A stretch of DNA of 40,443 nt from JBDKJS01 sp039806065 (GCA_039806065.1 JBDKJS010000127.1:1-40443); one strand, 5' to 3'. Numbered from the stretch's first letter, positions 8,055 to 18,023 are shown. Numbers and translations are program-made. The notes: a model not told the origin generated them from the sequence alone.

Positions 8055-8825
8055 TTAACGGTTTAACCATTTTTTAAAAGCGGGCGCTTTTTCCCTGCTA
8101 ATGTCAATATCAAATTTATGATTTGGGTCTTTTAATTTAATGGTAAGTTTTTGATTTTCGAGCGGCTTCACAGTGTTAATGGCATCAATATGGACGATAA
8201 ATTGTCTATTAGCACGGTAGTAATATTTGGGATCCAATACTTCTTCTACTTCTTCTAACGTATTAAAATCAAATGGGAAGTATTCACCATTAAAAGTATA
8301 GATGTAATTAAGTGAGTCGCGCACAAAGGCAGCTATTTGATGAGTGTTAATGGGAATCCACTGATTACGAAAATTTACTATAAACTTTTCTTTATACAAT
8401 TTGATGCTACTCGGATTTTTTATTTCATGTGTGAGTGATTTGATGTCGGTTGGATAAGGAACTTTGCTCTGGTAAATAGCCTTGCATTTGTCAATTGCTT
8501 TTTTTAGTTCATCTTCATCAATAGGTTTTAATAAGTAATCTATGCCATTCACTTTAAATGCTCGCATGGCATATTCATCATAAGCTGTAGTAAAAATGAC
8601 CGGACAATTAAGCTGGAAAGCATCAAAAATTTCGAAGCTGATTCCATCGCTTAATTGAATGTCCATAAAAATCAAATCAGGCTCAGCATTATTCATCAAC
8701 CACTTCTTAGCGGTCTTTACGCTAGGAAGCACATCTAGTATTTTTATATTTTCTGTTACCAATTTTATTTTAAACTGAAGTTCTTTGGCAATCAGTGATT
8801 CATCTTCTATGATGATAGCATTCAT
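8055..8825 (-). CDS. LytTR-family response regulator
   Basis: The N-terminal receiver domain (about 1-120) has the acidic pair in IIEDES, the phospho-acceptor D55 in DLIFMDIQLSDG, and the conserved Lys in YLLKPID. The C-terminal half (about 150-256) is a LytTR DNA-binding domain, recognisable by the pattern YYRANRQFIVHIDAI and the basic end. It follows the sensor kinase with a 30-base gap and is followed by the globin after four bases. LytTR regulators usually bind paired direct repeats; I could not identify such a pair with confidence upstream of the kinase gene. Confidence 0.95.
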   Translation of the reverse strand: MNAIIIEDESLIAKELQFKIKLVTENIKILDVLPSVKTAKKWLMNNAEPDLIFMDIQLSDGISFEIFDAFQLNCPVIFTTAYDEYAMRAFKVNGIDYLLKPIDEDELKKAIDKCKAIYQSKVPYPTDIKSLTHEIKNPSSIKLYKEKFIVNFRNQWIPINTHQIAAFVRDSLNYIYTFNGEYFPFDFNTLEEVEEVLDPKYYYRANRQFIVHIDAINTVKPLENQKLTIKLKDPNHKFDIDISREKAPAFKKWLNR

Positions 8826-8856
8826 AATTTGTGCTTGTTTTTATAAGTTAGGGTTT

Positions 8857-11838
8857 TTATATGAGCGGTATATGCACTTCAAACTTATCATTCGTTTGGG
8901 TAATTGCAATAGGACGATTGGATAAATACCTATAAAGTGATTGCATCTTTTTAAGGCCCTGTTTATTGCTAGTTTCAACTGCACCTTTTTGTTGTAAGTT
9001 ATTTTCTACTATTATGCAATCTGAGTGAGTATAAATAGTGACCACCAGAGGCGATTCTCTTTCAATTTTATTGTGCTTTAGCGCATTTTCAATTAAATTT
9101 TGAAGTGTCACCGGAACGATCCTTCTATGCATTAATGTATCATCCACATGAATGTTTACAATAAAACCTTCGCTAAACCTTGTTTGCTGCAGCTTCACAT
9201 AAGTTTGTGCAAATGTTATTTCTTCTTTAAGTGTAACGGTTTCATTATCGCTGCTTTTTAAAATATATCTATAAATTTTACTCATTTGATCAACAAACTG
9301 TCGGGCAGTTTTAGGGTCAATGGTGATGAGGCTACTAAGTGAAGTGAGAGAGTTGAAGAGAAAATGCGGGTTAAGTTGTTGCACCAAATTTTCATACTGC
9401 ACTACTGATTTTTCTTTTTCAAGCAGCTGAGCTCTTTCATGAAGTTGTGCCACTTCTTTTAATTTATTTGTTCTAAATCTGTAGAATGCAAATAAAATAG
9501 TCATGAGTACTAATGTCATCAAAAGCTTAAACCATAAAGTTTTATAGTAGAAATTTTTTATTTCAAATTCGATGGTTTTAAAGCTGGTAGGTTTTGATTT
9601 AATATGGTCTACAGCATATTGTAAAGTATATTTCCCAGGCGAAAGATTGTTAAAGGTAATAGCAGTATTAGAGGTGTAGCTCCATTTATCATCACATTCA
9701 TTGAGATGATAGGCTATTATTAGAGGAAGTGATTGATCAAAGCAAGGAGCCGCTATATTGAAGCTGATAAAATTTTGATCTGGGTCAAAAGATATTTTAG
9801 CATTGGAATAGATAGGTGAAAGTTTTACAGTTGTGTCATTGGTGGTATAAGATTGTAGAAAATATTGAAGACTACTTGTTGAAGGATCATAGAGGTCAGG
9901 ATTGAACTTAATAAATCCTTTTGGTGTAGGAAAATAGCAAAACCCATTGCTGTCGGCAGATGCCCCCAACTCCATAAACGATGCATAAGCCAATCCATCA
10001 TTCTGTGTGAAACGGGTAAAGTTTTTTCTGTCAGGATGGATCATAACAAGACTATTGGATGTGCCAACCCATAATCTGTTTTTAAGGTCAATGTATAATG
10101 GCCCAAAATAATTGCTTTGCAATCCATCTTCGTGATTGAGTATGTTCATTGAAAAATCTGGTCTAATGCCTGCGAGGCCATTGAGAGAAGATACCCAAAT
10201 TGTGCCAGCGGTATCTTCTTTAATATCGATAATATTATTGCCAGGAATGGTAACCTCATATTTATCATCCTTATTGATCCAATGTTTTAATTCGTTTGAA
10301 CTTGGGTTAAACACAGCTAGGCCATCGCCTTCAAATCCGAACCAAATTCGTTTTTTACTATCTTCAAAAATACACCGAGGTTTTTTCCCTAAAAGTTTTT
10401 TAAGCAGCGGGTGCTCTTCAATGGAGGTGACTCTTTTTAAGCTGCTATCAAAAAAGTAAATACAATTATTCGAGTAGTTTGCCATCCAAATTTTACCATT
10501 AGATGCTTTTAAAATGGCTTTATAAGCACCTATAGGTAAATTGTATTTTAAATTTAGATTTTCAATTTTGTTTGTGTATGGATTGTACTGATCTAGTCCT
10601 TTGGATGACGCTATCCAAATCAACCCATTGTGATCCTCCAAAACCATATTTGTATTGGAAGCGCTTAGTTTAGTGCCATTAGGCGATTGATCAAAAAAGG
10701 TAAGCACTTTGTTGCCTGATTTTTTACAAAGCCCATTTGGAGTGGCAGACCAAATATTTCCTTTTGAATCTTCAAAAAGTTGTTTTGCAAATTTTATATC
10801 AACGTTGGTAGGGGCAGGAACAATTAACTCAAAAAGATTGGATGAAGGATGAAAATAATCTAATCCAGTGATGCTGTTAAACCAAATGTAATTGTTGTTG
10901 GAACAAAGGGTAGCCCCGTTTACAGAAGCTGATAAGGAAATCGGAATTTGATTTTGGTATTCAAAACTGGTAATGTTAAGCTTTGTGTCTATTTTAATAA
11001 TAGCATTTTTATCACAAATAATCCATTTGTTTTTTTGGTTGTCTTCAATCATTTCAATAGCTGCCAGTTGCACGCCCTCCAGCAATAGCATATTAGATCT
11101 GTCTTCCAAATGGTTAGTAGAAGGGTTATACACTAGTAATTGATTAGTGAAATAACTGCTTAGCCAGATATTTTCATCATGATCTATCATCATTCTATTG
11201 ATTGCCCCTTGGCAATTGGCCAGTGGCAATTTGATTATCTTTTTAGTATAAAGATCATAAACGAGTAAAGCCTCATCGCTGGAGAAGTAAATCTTATTTT
11301 TGAAGTAGACAAATCCATATAAATAATTATCTGCTAGAAGTGCGGCTGATGTAGAGTCGTAATTCATTATGAAAGGCTCTACTGTATGGCTAGCATAATT
11401 GTAAAGGACTACTGTATCATTTGTAGCTACAAATAGTTTATTGTTGCCAATGGCTTTGAGCCAATAAACAAATTTGTTTTCAAAAGCTTTGATTCTGGTA
11501 AAATTATCGTGGTCATAGTCATATTCAACCAATCCTGTGGAGTAGCCTATCCATAATTTTTGATTCTGATCAATTTCCAGTGTAACAGGCGACCCATTGG
11601 GAGCTGATTGGGAATCGCCTTGAAGGTGATAGTATTTATTTACCACCTTTCCATCAAAGCAATTGAGAGCACCTTGCGATGCCACCCAAATTAGATTGAA
11701 CTTGTCTTGAATTACTGCATTTACTATTCCATCATTGAGTCCATTCTTAACATCTAGTTTTTTGATGTTTAATGGCTTTAGCTGTGCATGTGCATGCATT
11801 GAAAAGAGTAAAAGCAATATGGAGATGCGCCAATTCAT
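8857..11838 (-). CDS. Sensor histidine kinase with periplasmic beta-propeller (Reg_prop, Y_Y_Y, His_kinase)
   Basis: This 993-residue membrane sensor has a signal peptide (ISILLLLFSMHAHAQ), then a long run of two-component beta-propeller repeats of the type DxxGxIWxxxxxGL, for example in DHNGLIWIASSKGL and DTAGTIWVSSLNGL. A Y_Y_Y-like domain follows (NLSPGKYTLQYAV), then one transmembrane helix (WFKLLMTLVLMTILFAFY) and a short coiled coil. The LytS/YehU-type kinase core carries the phosphorylated His at H825 in NPHFLFNS and an N box at NLIENALKHN. The ligand should be periplasmic. The kinase, regulator and globin lie in one operon. Confidence 0.93.
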   Translation of the reverse strand: MNWRISILLLLFSMHAHAQLKPLNIKKLDVKNGLNDGIVNAVIQDKFNLIWVASQGALNCFDGKVVNKYYHLQGDSQSAPNGSPVTLEIDQNQKLWIGYSTGLVEYDYDHDNFTRIKAFENKFVYWLKAIGNNKLFVATNDTVVLYNYASHTVEPFIMNYDSTSAALLADNYLYGFVYFKNKIYFSSDEALLVYDLYTKKIIKLPLANCQGAINRMMIDHDENIWLSSYFTNQLLVYNPSTNHLEDRSNMLLLEGVQLAAIEMIEDNQKNKWIICDKNAIIKIDTKLNITSFEYQNQIPISLSASVNGATLCSNNNYIWFNSITGLDYFHPSSNLFELIVPAPTNVDIKFAKQLFEDSKGNIWSATPNGLCKKSGNKVLTFFDQSPNGTKLSASNTNMVLEDHNGLIWIASSKGLDQYNPYTNKIENLNLKYNLPIGAYKAILKASNGKIWMANYSNNCIYFFDSSLKRVTSIEEHPLLKKLLGKKPRCIFEDSKKRIWFGFEGDGLAVFNPSSNELKHWINKDDKYEVTIPGNNIIDIKEDTAGTIWVSSLNGLAGIRPDFSMNILNHEDGLQSNYFGPLYIDLKNRLWVGTSNSLVMIHPDRKNFTRFTQNDGLAYASFMELGASADSNGFCYFPTPKGFIKFNPDLYDPSTSSLQYFLQSYTTNDTTVKLSPIYSNAKISFDPDQNFISFNIAAPCFDQSLPLIIAYHLNECDDKWSYTSNTAITFNNLSPGKYTLQYAVDHIKSKPTSFKTIEFEIKNFYYKTLWFKLLMTLVLMTILFAFYRFRTNKLKEVAQLHERAQLLEKEKSVVQYENLVQQLNPHFLFNSLTSLSSLITIDPKTARQFVDQMSKIYRYILKSSDNETVTLKEEITFAQTYVKLQQTRFSEGFIVNIHVDDTLMHRRIVPVTLQNLIENALKHNKIERESPLVVTIYTHSDCIIVENNLQQKGAVETSNKQGLKKMQSLYRYLSNRPIAITQTNDKFEVHIPLI

Positions 11839-11928
11839 TCACACAAAGTACAATAATTCAACTTTCAAAATCCACTTAAATACATTGAAGTGTATTAATT
11901 CACTGATGAAGTGTGGTTCAGCTGGAGT

Positions 11929-14136
11929 TTACTCCTCATATATTACGGTTATTTTAAAGGGCACATTTAATATGTTGGCAGAGCTGCTTGCGGAATTGGT
12001 AATTCTAATTTGAGTAGCACTCACTGAATAGGAATAAAGACTTGCGCTGCCATTGGTGCAATCAGGGCCATAATAATTACCCCCTGTGTGTAGTACAAGT
12101 ATACTAACACTTAAAATTTTGGATTGATCAAGGCCATGATTTACGAATACAGTACCTCCTTGTGTAGGTGCAGTATTGCCTGTGATTTTTTTAATTTTCA
12201 CTGCAGGTGCATCAGAGCCCAACTTGGTAAAACCATTTACTTCAAGTTCGGCTGTTGGAGTACTTGTTTTAATACCCACATGTCCATTACCTCTCACCCT
12301 CATTATTTCAGTAAACGCGCTGCTACGGCCGTATCCAAATGCTATATCATCTACACTACCACCAGCATATAGCTGCATTAAATTAGATTGAAGGCCTATG
12401 CCATAATCACCTGCTGCACCAGTCCAAATATTTATTTTGTTTCCTATGTTATTGCTAAAGCTTAATGGAGCTGTAGGGTTGGTGTTGCCAATTCCCATTC
12501 TACCATTTCCTAAAATAGTAATGAGATTGCCGCTACTGCTATTGAAGAAATTAATTCGCGAAAGTGAATCCACATTATTGATTTGTGCAGCTAGCTCCCA
12601 GAATTTGGTGGTAGAGTCATTGTAAAAACCTATTCTGGAAAAATCGTTTCCCAGCTCATGGAGCTTTAGTTGTTGAAAACCAGTGCTGCTATTGGATCGA
12701 ATGTGGACTTTGGCTTGCGGTGAAGTGGTGCCTATACCTACGTTTCCAGATCCTTCAATCCTCATATTTTCTACAAAGGCATTGCTACGACCATAGCCAA
12801 ATGCTATTGCATCACTACTTCCTGCAGCGTAAATTTGATACAAGTAATTTTGAATTCCAATACCGCACTCTCCATTAGCTGAATTCCAGAAGTTAATTTT
12901 GTTGCCAACTGCATTTGAAAAACTCAGTGGTGAGGTAGGGTTAGTATTTTCTATTCCCACTCTTCCGTTTCCTAAAATAGAAACCAAATTTCCGCTGCTG
13001 CTATTATAAAAATTGATTCTAGATAAAGAGTCTACTTTATGTGCTTGGACGGCCAACTCCCAGAATTTTGATGTAGAATCATTGTGAAACCCAAGTCTTG
13101 CAAAGTCATCCCCTGTTTCATGTAATCTTATTATTTGTGTGCCAGTAGTACTATTGGATTTAACATGTAATCTAGCCAATGGAGTGGCAGTGTTAATACC
13201 TACATTTCCTGATCCTTTAAATCTAACGTTTTCTGTAAAGGCGTTGCTACGGCCATAGCCAAAAGCAATATCATCAGTGGCGCCACCAGCATACAGCTGC
13301 AGTAATGCTGGTTGAAGGCCCATGCCGTAATCGCCATTTACCCCGGTGTAAATATTTATTTTATTTCCTAAATTATTATTAAAACTTAGTGGCGCTGCAG
13401 GGCTTATATTGCCAATGCCGATCCTCCCATTGCCTAGAATGGAAAGAAGATTTCCAGTGCCGCTGTTATATATATTGAACCTAGCAAGTGAATCCACGCT
13501 GTGCGGTTGGCCTGCCACATCCCAGTATTTAGTAGTGGAATCATTATGAAATCCTAACCGAGCAAAGTCATTGCCTACTTCGTGTAATCTTAGCGTTTGT
13601 GAGCCTAGATAGCTGTTGTATTTGATATGCATCTTGGCAATAGGGCTTGATGTGCCAAGGCCAAAATTTCCATTCGATTTGATCCTGCTTACTTCTTGAC
13701 TGTTTGTTTTAATAATTAAATCAGTGTTGGAGGTAGTGCCCAGAAAATTAATGGCAGTGTCAATGTTGTTATTTCCTGTGGTGCCCCAAGCGTATCCACT
13801 CACAGTAAAGGTGAACCATGCAGTGCCATCATAATAATAGAATCCTTGTACATTATCAGTTTGGTAAACCAACATTCCTTTAGCCGAAGGGTCTGTAATT
13901 GGAAACATCGCCAAGCGCTGTGCTTCAGTTAATCGAGGTGCAAGTAATCCTTTATTGCTACTATTCAAATCTAATAGAGATTTAGTGTGGGGTGTAGGTG
14001 TGTTGATACCAACATTTTGAGCAAATGAGGAAAGGCTCATTAATAGCACAAATAACCCGGCAATTCCTAATCCGAAGGCTATATCAACCAAGGTTTCGCT
14101 TATTTTTAATTTTTGATTTCTCTTACTGTAAAGCAT
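11929..14136 (-). CDS. Secreted repeat protein (VGI-type beta repeats)
   Basis: The protein of 735 residues has a signal or anchor segment (LGIAGLFVLLMSLSSFAQ), then VGINTPTPHTKSLLDLN and KGLLAPRLTEAQR, an opening common to secreted Bacteroidota proteins of unknown function. From about residue 156 there are three tandem copies of a module of about 154 residues, followed by a short fourth start and a C-terminal beta domain. Each module begins GNVGIGTTSP and contains RLHExGxDFxRLGFxNDST and IAFGYGRSxAF. No T9SS tail is evident. The frame extends to a TTG 33 bases upstream, but the ATG at 14136 is preceded by a purine-rich stretch and is the better start. A structural surface or fibre role is inferred only. 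Confidence 0.78.
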   Translation of the reverse strand: MLYSKRNQKLKISETLVDIAFGLGIAGLFVLLMSLSSFAQNVGINTPTPHTKSLLDLNSSNKGLLAPRLTEAQRLAMFPITDPSAKGMLVYQTDNVQGFYYYDGTAWFTFTVSGYAWGTTGNNNIDTAINFLGTTSNTDLIIKTNSQEVSRIKSNGNFGLGTSSPIAKMHIKYNSYLGSQTLRLHEVGNDFARLGFHNDSTTKYWDVAGQPHSVDSLARFNIYNSGTGNLLSILGNGRIGIGNISPAAPLSFNNNLGNKINIYTGVNGDYGMGLQPALLQLYAGGATDDIAFGYGRSNAFTENVRFKGSGNVGINTATPLARLHVKSNSTTGTQIIRLHETGDDFARLGFHNDSTSKFWELAVQAHKVDSLSRINFYNSSSGNLVSILGNGRVGIENTNPTSPLSFSNAVGNKINFWNSANGECGIGIQNYLYQIYAAGSSDAIAFGYGRSNAFVENMRIEGSGNVGIGTTSPQAKVHIRSNSSTGFQQLKLHELGNDFSRIGFYNDSTTKFWELAAQINNVDSLSRINFFNSSSGNLITILGNGRMGIGNTNPTAPLSFSNNIGNKINIWTGAAGDYGIGLQSNLMQLYAGGSVDDIAFGYGRSSAFTEIMRVRGNGHVGIKTSTPTAELEVNGFTKLGSDAPAVKIKKITGNTAPTQGGTVFVNHGLDQSKILSVSILVLHTGGNYYGPDCTNGSASLYSYSVSATQIRITNSASSSANILNVPFKITVIYEE
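12289..13671 (-). repeat. Three tandem coding repeats of about 460 bp
   Basis: Within the secreted repeat protein, three consecutive units of about 154 codons share motif order and many identical residues. The GNVGI-type motif begins near residues 156, 310 and 464 of the protein, and a partial fourth copy begins near 617. Confidence 0.8.
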
Positions 14137-14449
14137 GTGATCTTTTTTTAGATATGTTGTAGAATGCAAAAATGTAAAGGCTTAATTAAAATCTAAAAGA
14201 AAACAAGTTGAGATGTGGCTGCTGTGAAATGAAGCGTGGCAATTTGAAATTGAACCGTTTTGTTATCTGCCGATTGTTTTTAAAATCAATCGCTGGAGGG
14301 AATTGTACTTTAACCAAAAAGTGAAACTAAACAACCAATATCATAAGAAAACTTGTTGCTATGCATTGCAATATTATTGGAAACGGTTAGCAAGAAGATT
14401 TTTTTTTAGAAATTAGCCCTCTAATAATTTATTTCTTTGCAATTTCACT

Positions 14450-15253
14450 ATGTCCATCCTATCGCAAGAATTTTATATTAACAATAGCATTGTGCATGCG
14501 CTAAGTAGCGGAGGCGATCAGAAAAAAATGGTGGTGTTGTTACATGGCTTTCCTTTTAATGCTAATATGTGGCTACCGCAATTGGAACGGCCGGCATATG
14601 GATGGCAGTATCTTGCAATAGATTTCCCTGGCTATGGCCTAAGTGATGCGCCTGCGCAAATTGACATCTTGAGTTATGCTAACATGGTTGGCCAATTGCT
14701 TCAAAATTTCAAGGATAAAAAAGTAGTAGTAGCAGGACTATCTATGGGGGGTTATGTTGCCTTAGCTTTATATTCATTAGGCTACGTGTCACTAAATGGG
14801 CTTGTACTGTGTCATACCCAAGCAACTGCCGATAATGATCAGGTAAAAGCACATCGTTTGCTCACTGGTAGAAGTATTCGAATGTATGGAATGGAGCAGT
14901 ATGCAGTAGATAGTTTAAAAAAATTATTTGGAGCATCAGCCCAATCGCAAAGGCCAGAGTTGCTCGATTATTTTGCCATCATGATGGCAAAGGCCAAGGT
15001 GCCAGTTGTATTGAGCACCTTAGAGGCTTTGGCCAGTAGAAGTGATTATACACAAGTCCTTCAACAAATTACCATTCCTACATTAATCATCGCTGGTAGT
15101 GAAGATAAAATTATTTCAAAGGAAAAGATTGCACAATTGCAAACGATCAAAGGCAGTAGTGTATTTTGGATTCAGCAGGCAGGTCATCTAAGTAATTGGG
15201 AACAGTCACATGAGTTCAATGAGGTGCTCAACAACTTTTTAAAAACGATCTAA
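14450..15253 (+). CDS. Alpha/beta hydrolase
   Basis: The 267-residue protein has the full alpha/beta hydrolase signature. The oxyanion-hole motif is LLHGFPFNANMW, the nucleophile elbow GLSMGG has S98, the catalytic acid is probably D219 in AGSEDKII, and the His is H246 in QAGHLSNWE. It resembles small esterases and 3-oxoadipate enol-lactonase-like enzymes; the substrate is unknown. There is no signal peptide, so it is probably cytoplasmic. The ATG at 14450 follows TTTG (14436-14439) by ten bases, but the adjoining TA is two bases too far for a good -7 match. It is convergent with the esterase gene, five bases away. Confidence 0.88.
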   Translation: MSILSQEFYINNSIVHALSSGGDQKKMVVLLHGFPFNANMWLPQLERPAYGWQYLAIDFPGYGLSDAPAQIDILSYANMVGQLLQNFKDKKVVVAGLSMGGYVALALYSLGYVSLNGLVLCHTQATADNDQVKAHRLLTGRSIRMYGMEQYAVDSLKKLFGASAQSQRPELLDYFAIMMAKAKVPVVLSTLEALASRSDYTQVLQQITIPTLIIAGSEDKIISKEKIAQLQTIKGSSVFWIQQAGHLSNWEQSHEFNEVLNNFLKTI

Positions 15254-15258
15254 TTAGT

Positions 15259-16155
15259 TTATTCTACTTTTAACTGTAGCAATTTGAGCAAGCCATATTT
15301 AAACCTAAGGTTCCATGCAGCTTCGTTATGTTCGGCACCGGGTGCAATGTGGTAAAAAAATTGTGTACTTTTAATACTGCATCTTTTAAGAATTTGATTG
15401 GCTTCTAATTGAAATTTTTCATATTGAGCATCTAAACCAATGGTGCCGTGATCAAAATAAATTTTATTCCCTTTCAGTTTGTAACAATTAGCTGAAAGGT
15501 ATTTTAAAAACCCAATGGCATAAGTGCGGCTGGTATCAGTCATTAAAATAGGCCAATGGGTGCTAAAGCAAAGAGCACCACCAAAAAGATCGGGAAACTT
15601 CGTTAAGGCGTAAAGCGCTATGAGCGCCCCCTTACTTGATCCACCAATAATATTTTCGCTATTACCACTGGTTAGGTAATGTGTATTGATGAAAGGTATA
15701 ATTGTGTTGGCTAAAAATAATACATACTCATTGGCGAGCGGGGCACCAAGCATTTGTTGTTCAACTAAAAGAGTGGCAGCAGTATCGCTTACATAATCCA
15801 ATAAATCTTGTGGTATATAACAAGCATCGCGTCTTTTCCCTAAATTAGGGATAGCCACCACTATGTATTGATCAATTTGTTTTTCAGAAATGAGTTGTTC
15901 TAAGGTTTCGTCAATTTGCCAGGCTTGTTTGTTCCAGCTATTAGTGGTATCAAACAGCATTTGTCCATCGTTAAGGTAAATCACCTTTGAAGAAATGGAA
16001 TCATTGTGTTGTGAATGCTTCCATACATATACCGCTAATTCTTGATTATTGAATTGAAATTGTAACGTGTCAATGGTGCCAACGATTTGAGCAACGCTGG
16101 TAATTTGAAGGATAAAAAATAATATAAAACTACTTAGCAGTCTTTTCATTTTCAT
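15259..16155 (-). CDS. Secreted esterase-like alpha/beta hydrolase (Fes/IroE type)
   Basis: The protein has a signal peptide (LLSSFILFFILQITSVAQ) and an alpha/beta hydrolase domain of the putative esterase group (PF00756-like). Visible features are VIYLNDGQMLFD, the nucleophile motif GGSSKG with Ser at about residue 174, and a C-terminal His in GAEHNEAAW. Such enzymes include trilactone siderophore esterases and acyl esterases. The start is either the ATG at 16155 or that at 16149, both within the 3' end of the DUF885 peptidase gene, so the two are co-transcribed and probably coupled. There is no siderophore gene nearby to support a siderophore role. Confidence 0.83.
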   Translation of the reverse strand: MKMKRLLSSFILFFILQITSVAQIVGTIDTLQFQFNNQELAVYVWKHSQHNDSISSKVIYLNDGQMLFDTTNSWNKQAWQIDETLEQLISEKQIDQYIVVAIPNLGKRRDACYIPQDLLDYVSDTAATLLVEQQMLGAPLANEYVLFLANTIIPFINTHYLTSGNSENIIGGSSKGALIALYALTKFPDLFGGALCFSTHWPILMTDTSRTYAIGFLKYLSANCYKLKGNKIYFDHGTIGLDAQYEKFQLEANQILKRCSIKSTQFFYHIAPGAEHNEAAWNLRFKYGLLKLLQLKVE

Positions 16156-17995
16156 CAATCCAATTGCGAATTTGTTCAGCTAACAAACTCATGGGAAGTG
16201 CTCCATTTTTTAATACAAGGTCATGAAATTGCCTCACATCGAATTTGTCGCCCAGGGCATCTTGTGCTTCTCTTCTAAGAGATTGAATTTTCATCATTCC
16301 TATCTTATAGCCGGTGGCTTGCCCCGGCCATACAATGTAACGTTCTATTTCCTTTTTACAATCACCTTCAGAGTTGGGCGTATTGGCTAAGAAGTAAGCC
16401 AGCGCCTGTTCGCGGCTCCATTTTTTATAATGAATTCCTGCATCTACTACGAGCCTGGCCGCTCTAAAAACTTCGTTGGCCAGTCTGCCAAAATCACTGT
16501 AAGGATCTTGATAAAGACCTATCTCTTTTGGAATCCATTCTGAATAAAGAGCCCATCCTTCATCATAGGCGGTGTTGCCATTGTACTTTCTAAACTTGGG
16601 TATGTTTTCTAATTCTTGTGCTATTGCCACTTGCATATGGTGTCCTGGAATACCTTCATGATAGGCCAGTGCCTCCATTTGGTAGATTGGTTGATCTTTC
16701 ATATTAAAAGTATTCAGGTAATAAGCGCCAGGTCTGCTTCCATCAGCACTCGGTTGTTCATAGAAGGCACCACCTGCACTTTGTTCACGGAATGGTTCCA
16801 CTTGTTTTATCACCATGGCAGCTTTGGGCTTGGTTATAAAAAGTAAATCTAGTTTGCTGCGCATGGTATCTATTATGGCAGTAGCTTGGTTTACATATGA
16901 TTGTTTCCCTTCGGGGGTATTGGGATAATAAAATTTAGGATCGTTACGCAGGTAATTGAAGAAATCAATGATGTTATCATTTCTAAAATTCACATTACGC
17001 ATTATTTTTTTCATTTCGTTGTGAATGCGTTCCACTTCTTTCTTCCCAGTTTCAAAAATTTCTTCTGGTGTAATACCAATCGTGGTATTTCTTTTTATGG
17101 CATAGGCATAATATTTACTGCCATTGGGCCATTTCCAGCAACCATCTTGAAGAGTTGCACTTCGCTCTTGTTCTATTAAAAAATTAATGAGTGCCTCATA
17201 GGCAGGCTTCACTTGTTGTATTAAATGATCTTTACATGTCATGATTAATTGAGCCTTGTCAGTAGCCTTGATAGATTTTGCACCGTTTACTTTAGCGGTA
17301 AAATCTTCTAGCAGTGGCGAATTGATTTTGCTATTGTCAAATGGGGCACCTGTAATCATATTCTTACAATCTTGGAGTGCCATAAAAAACACAAACTTTG
17401 GTGGTATTATTTTTAGAGAGTCGCGTATGTAAAGTTCTTGCAGCTGAGCATCGAAAACTGATTTGAACATTGACAACCTACTTAAATAAGCTTCAGCATC
17501 GGGGAGTGTATCAATGCCGTGTACACTCATTAGAAAGGCCGGAAGTGTACTTTGGAAGCCATCCATCTGATTGATGGGGTAATTGTAATAGCGCCATTTA
17601 AAGTCATCAAGGGTGTGGTTACATTTTTCCTCAAAGAGCAAATAGCTAAGTTTGGTTGAGGCGTCCAACTTTTCATAAACAAATGAATTGTGAAGGGAAT
17701 CCAGTTCACGTTCGGCAAAAGCTCTTTCGGCATTCCAGTAAGCATCACCCACCGGGTTCCACTTCCCGAAGTTAACCTTACCACCTATTTGTGTTTCGTA
17801 CTCAGGGTTGCGAAGCACATACGCATCAAAGCAGGCATCAAAAAATGCATTAGCCCGATCGCTTTCCTTTTTTATCTCTGCAGCTGAATAAGTTTTAGGC
17901 AATACCGTTTCAGGTTTGGATGCTGGCTTACAGGCTACCAAGCAGCAGCAGAAGGCCCAAACAGTCAGAAAACTATTAATTTTAATGCTATTCAT
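16130..17995 (-). CDS. DUF885 family lipoprotein, probable metallopeptidase
   Basis: The 621-residue protein begins with a lipoprotein signal peptide and a lipobox ending at C22 (CCLVACKP), so it should be anchored in the outer or inner membrane. It belongs to the DUF885 family, whose hallmark HEGxPGHH is present at H446-H453 (YHEGIPGHHMQ). This family is related to thermolysin-like and carboxypeptidase-like zinc enzymes, and the motif presumably binds zinc. Other supporting features are AYDEGWALYSEW and a long helical N-terminal half. Full length is normal for the family. It overlaps the downstream esterase gene by about 25 bases. Confidence 0.9.
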   Translation of the reverse strand: MNSIKINSFLTVWAFCCCLVACKPASKPETVLPKTYSAAEIKKESDRANAFFDACFDAYVLRNPEYETQIGGKVNFGKWNPVGDAYWNAERAFAERELDSLHNSFVYEKLDASTKLSYLLFEEKCNHTLDDFKWRYYNYPINQMDGFQSTLPAFLMSVHGIDTLPDAEAYLSRLSMFKSVFDAQLQELYIRDSLKIIPPKFVFFMALQDCKNMITGAPFDNSKINSPLLEDFTAKVNGAKSIKATDKAQLIMTCKDHLIQQVKPAYEALINFLIEQERSATLQDGCWKWPNGSKYYAYAIKRNTTIGITPEEIFETGKKEVERIHNEMKKIMRNVNFRNDNIIDFFNYLRNDPKFYYPNTPEGKQSYVNQATAIIDTMRSKLDLLFITKPKAAMVIKQVEPFREQSAGGAFYEQPSADGSRPGAYYLNTFNMKDQPIYQMEALAYHEGIPGHHMQVAIAQELENIPKFRKYNGNTAYDEGWALYSEWIPKEIGLYQDPYSDFGRLANEVFRAARLVVDAGIHYKKWSREQALAYFLANTPNSEGDCKKEIERYIVWPGQATGYKIGMMKIQSLRREAQDALGDKFDVRQFHDLVLKNGALPMSLLAEQIRNWIDENEKTAK

Positions 17996-18009
17996 TAGGT
18001 GAATGAGTT

Positions 18010-18017
18010 TAACTTTG
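18010..18017 (+). promoter_or_regulatory. -7 element of the gene at 18043
   Basis: TAACTTTG is an exact TAnnTTTG match 25 bases before the ATG at 18043. It is divergent from, and almost abuts, the minus-strand element at 18024-18031. Confidence 0.5.
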
Positions 18018-18023
18018 AGGCAA

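Noticed and set aside
11844..11851. Possible -7 element of the kinase operon (minus-strand reading of CAAAGTAC)
   Set aside because: The spacing inside the motif is one base short of TAnnTTTG and no -33 element is present.
11735..12013. Plus-strand frame spanning the gap between the kinase and the repeat protein
   Set aside because: It overlaps the ends of both minus-strand genes and has no recognisable content; the 90-base gap itself is too short for a gene.
14430..14439. TATTTCTTTG before the hydrolase gene as a -7 element
   Set aside because: TA and TTTG are separated by four bases rather than two, so it does not match the consensus.
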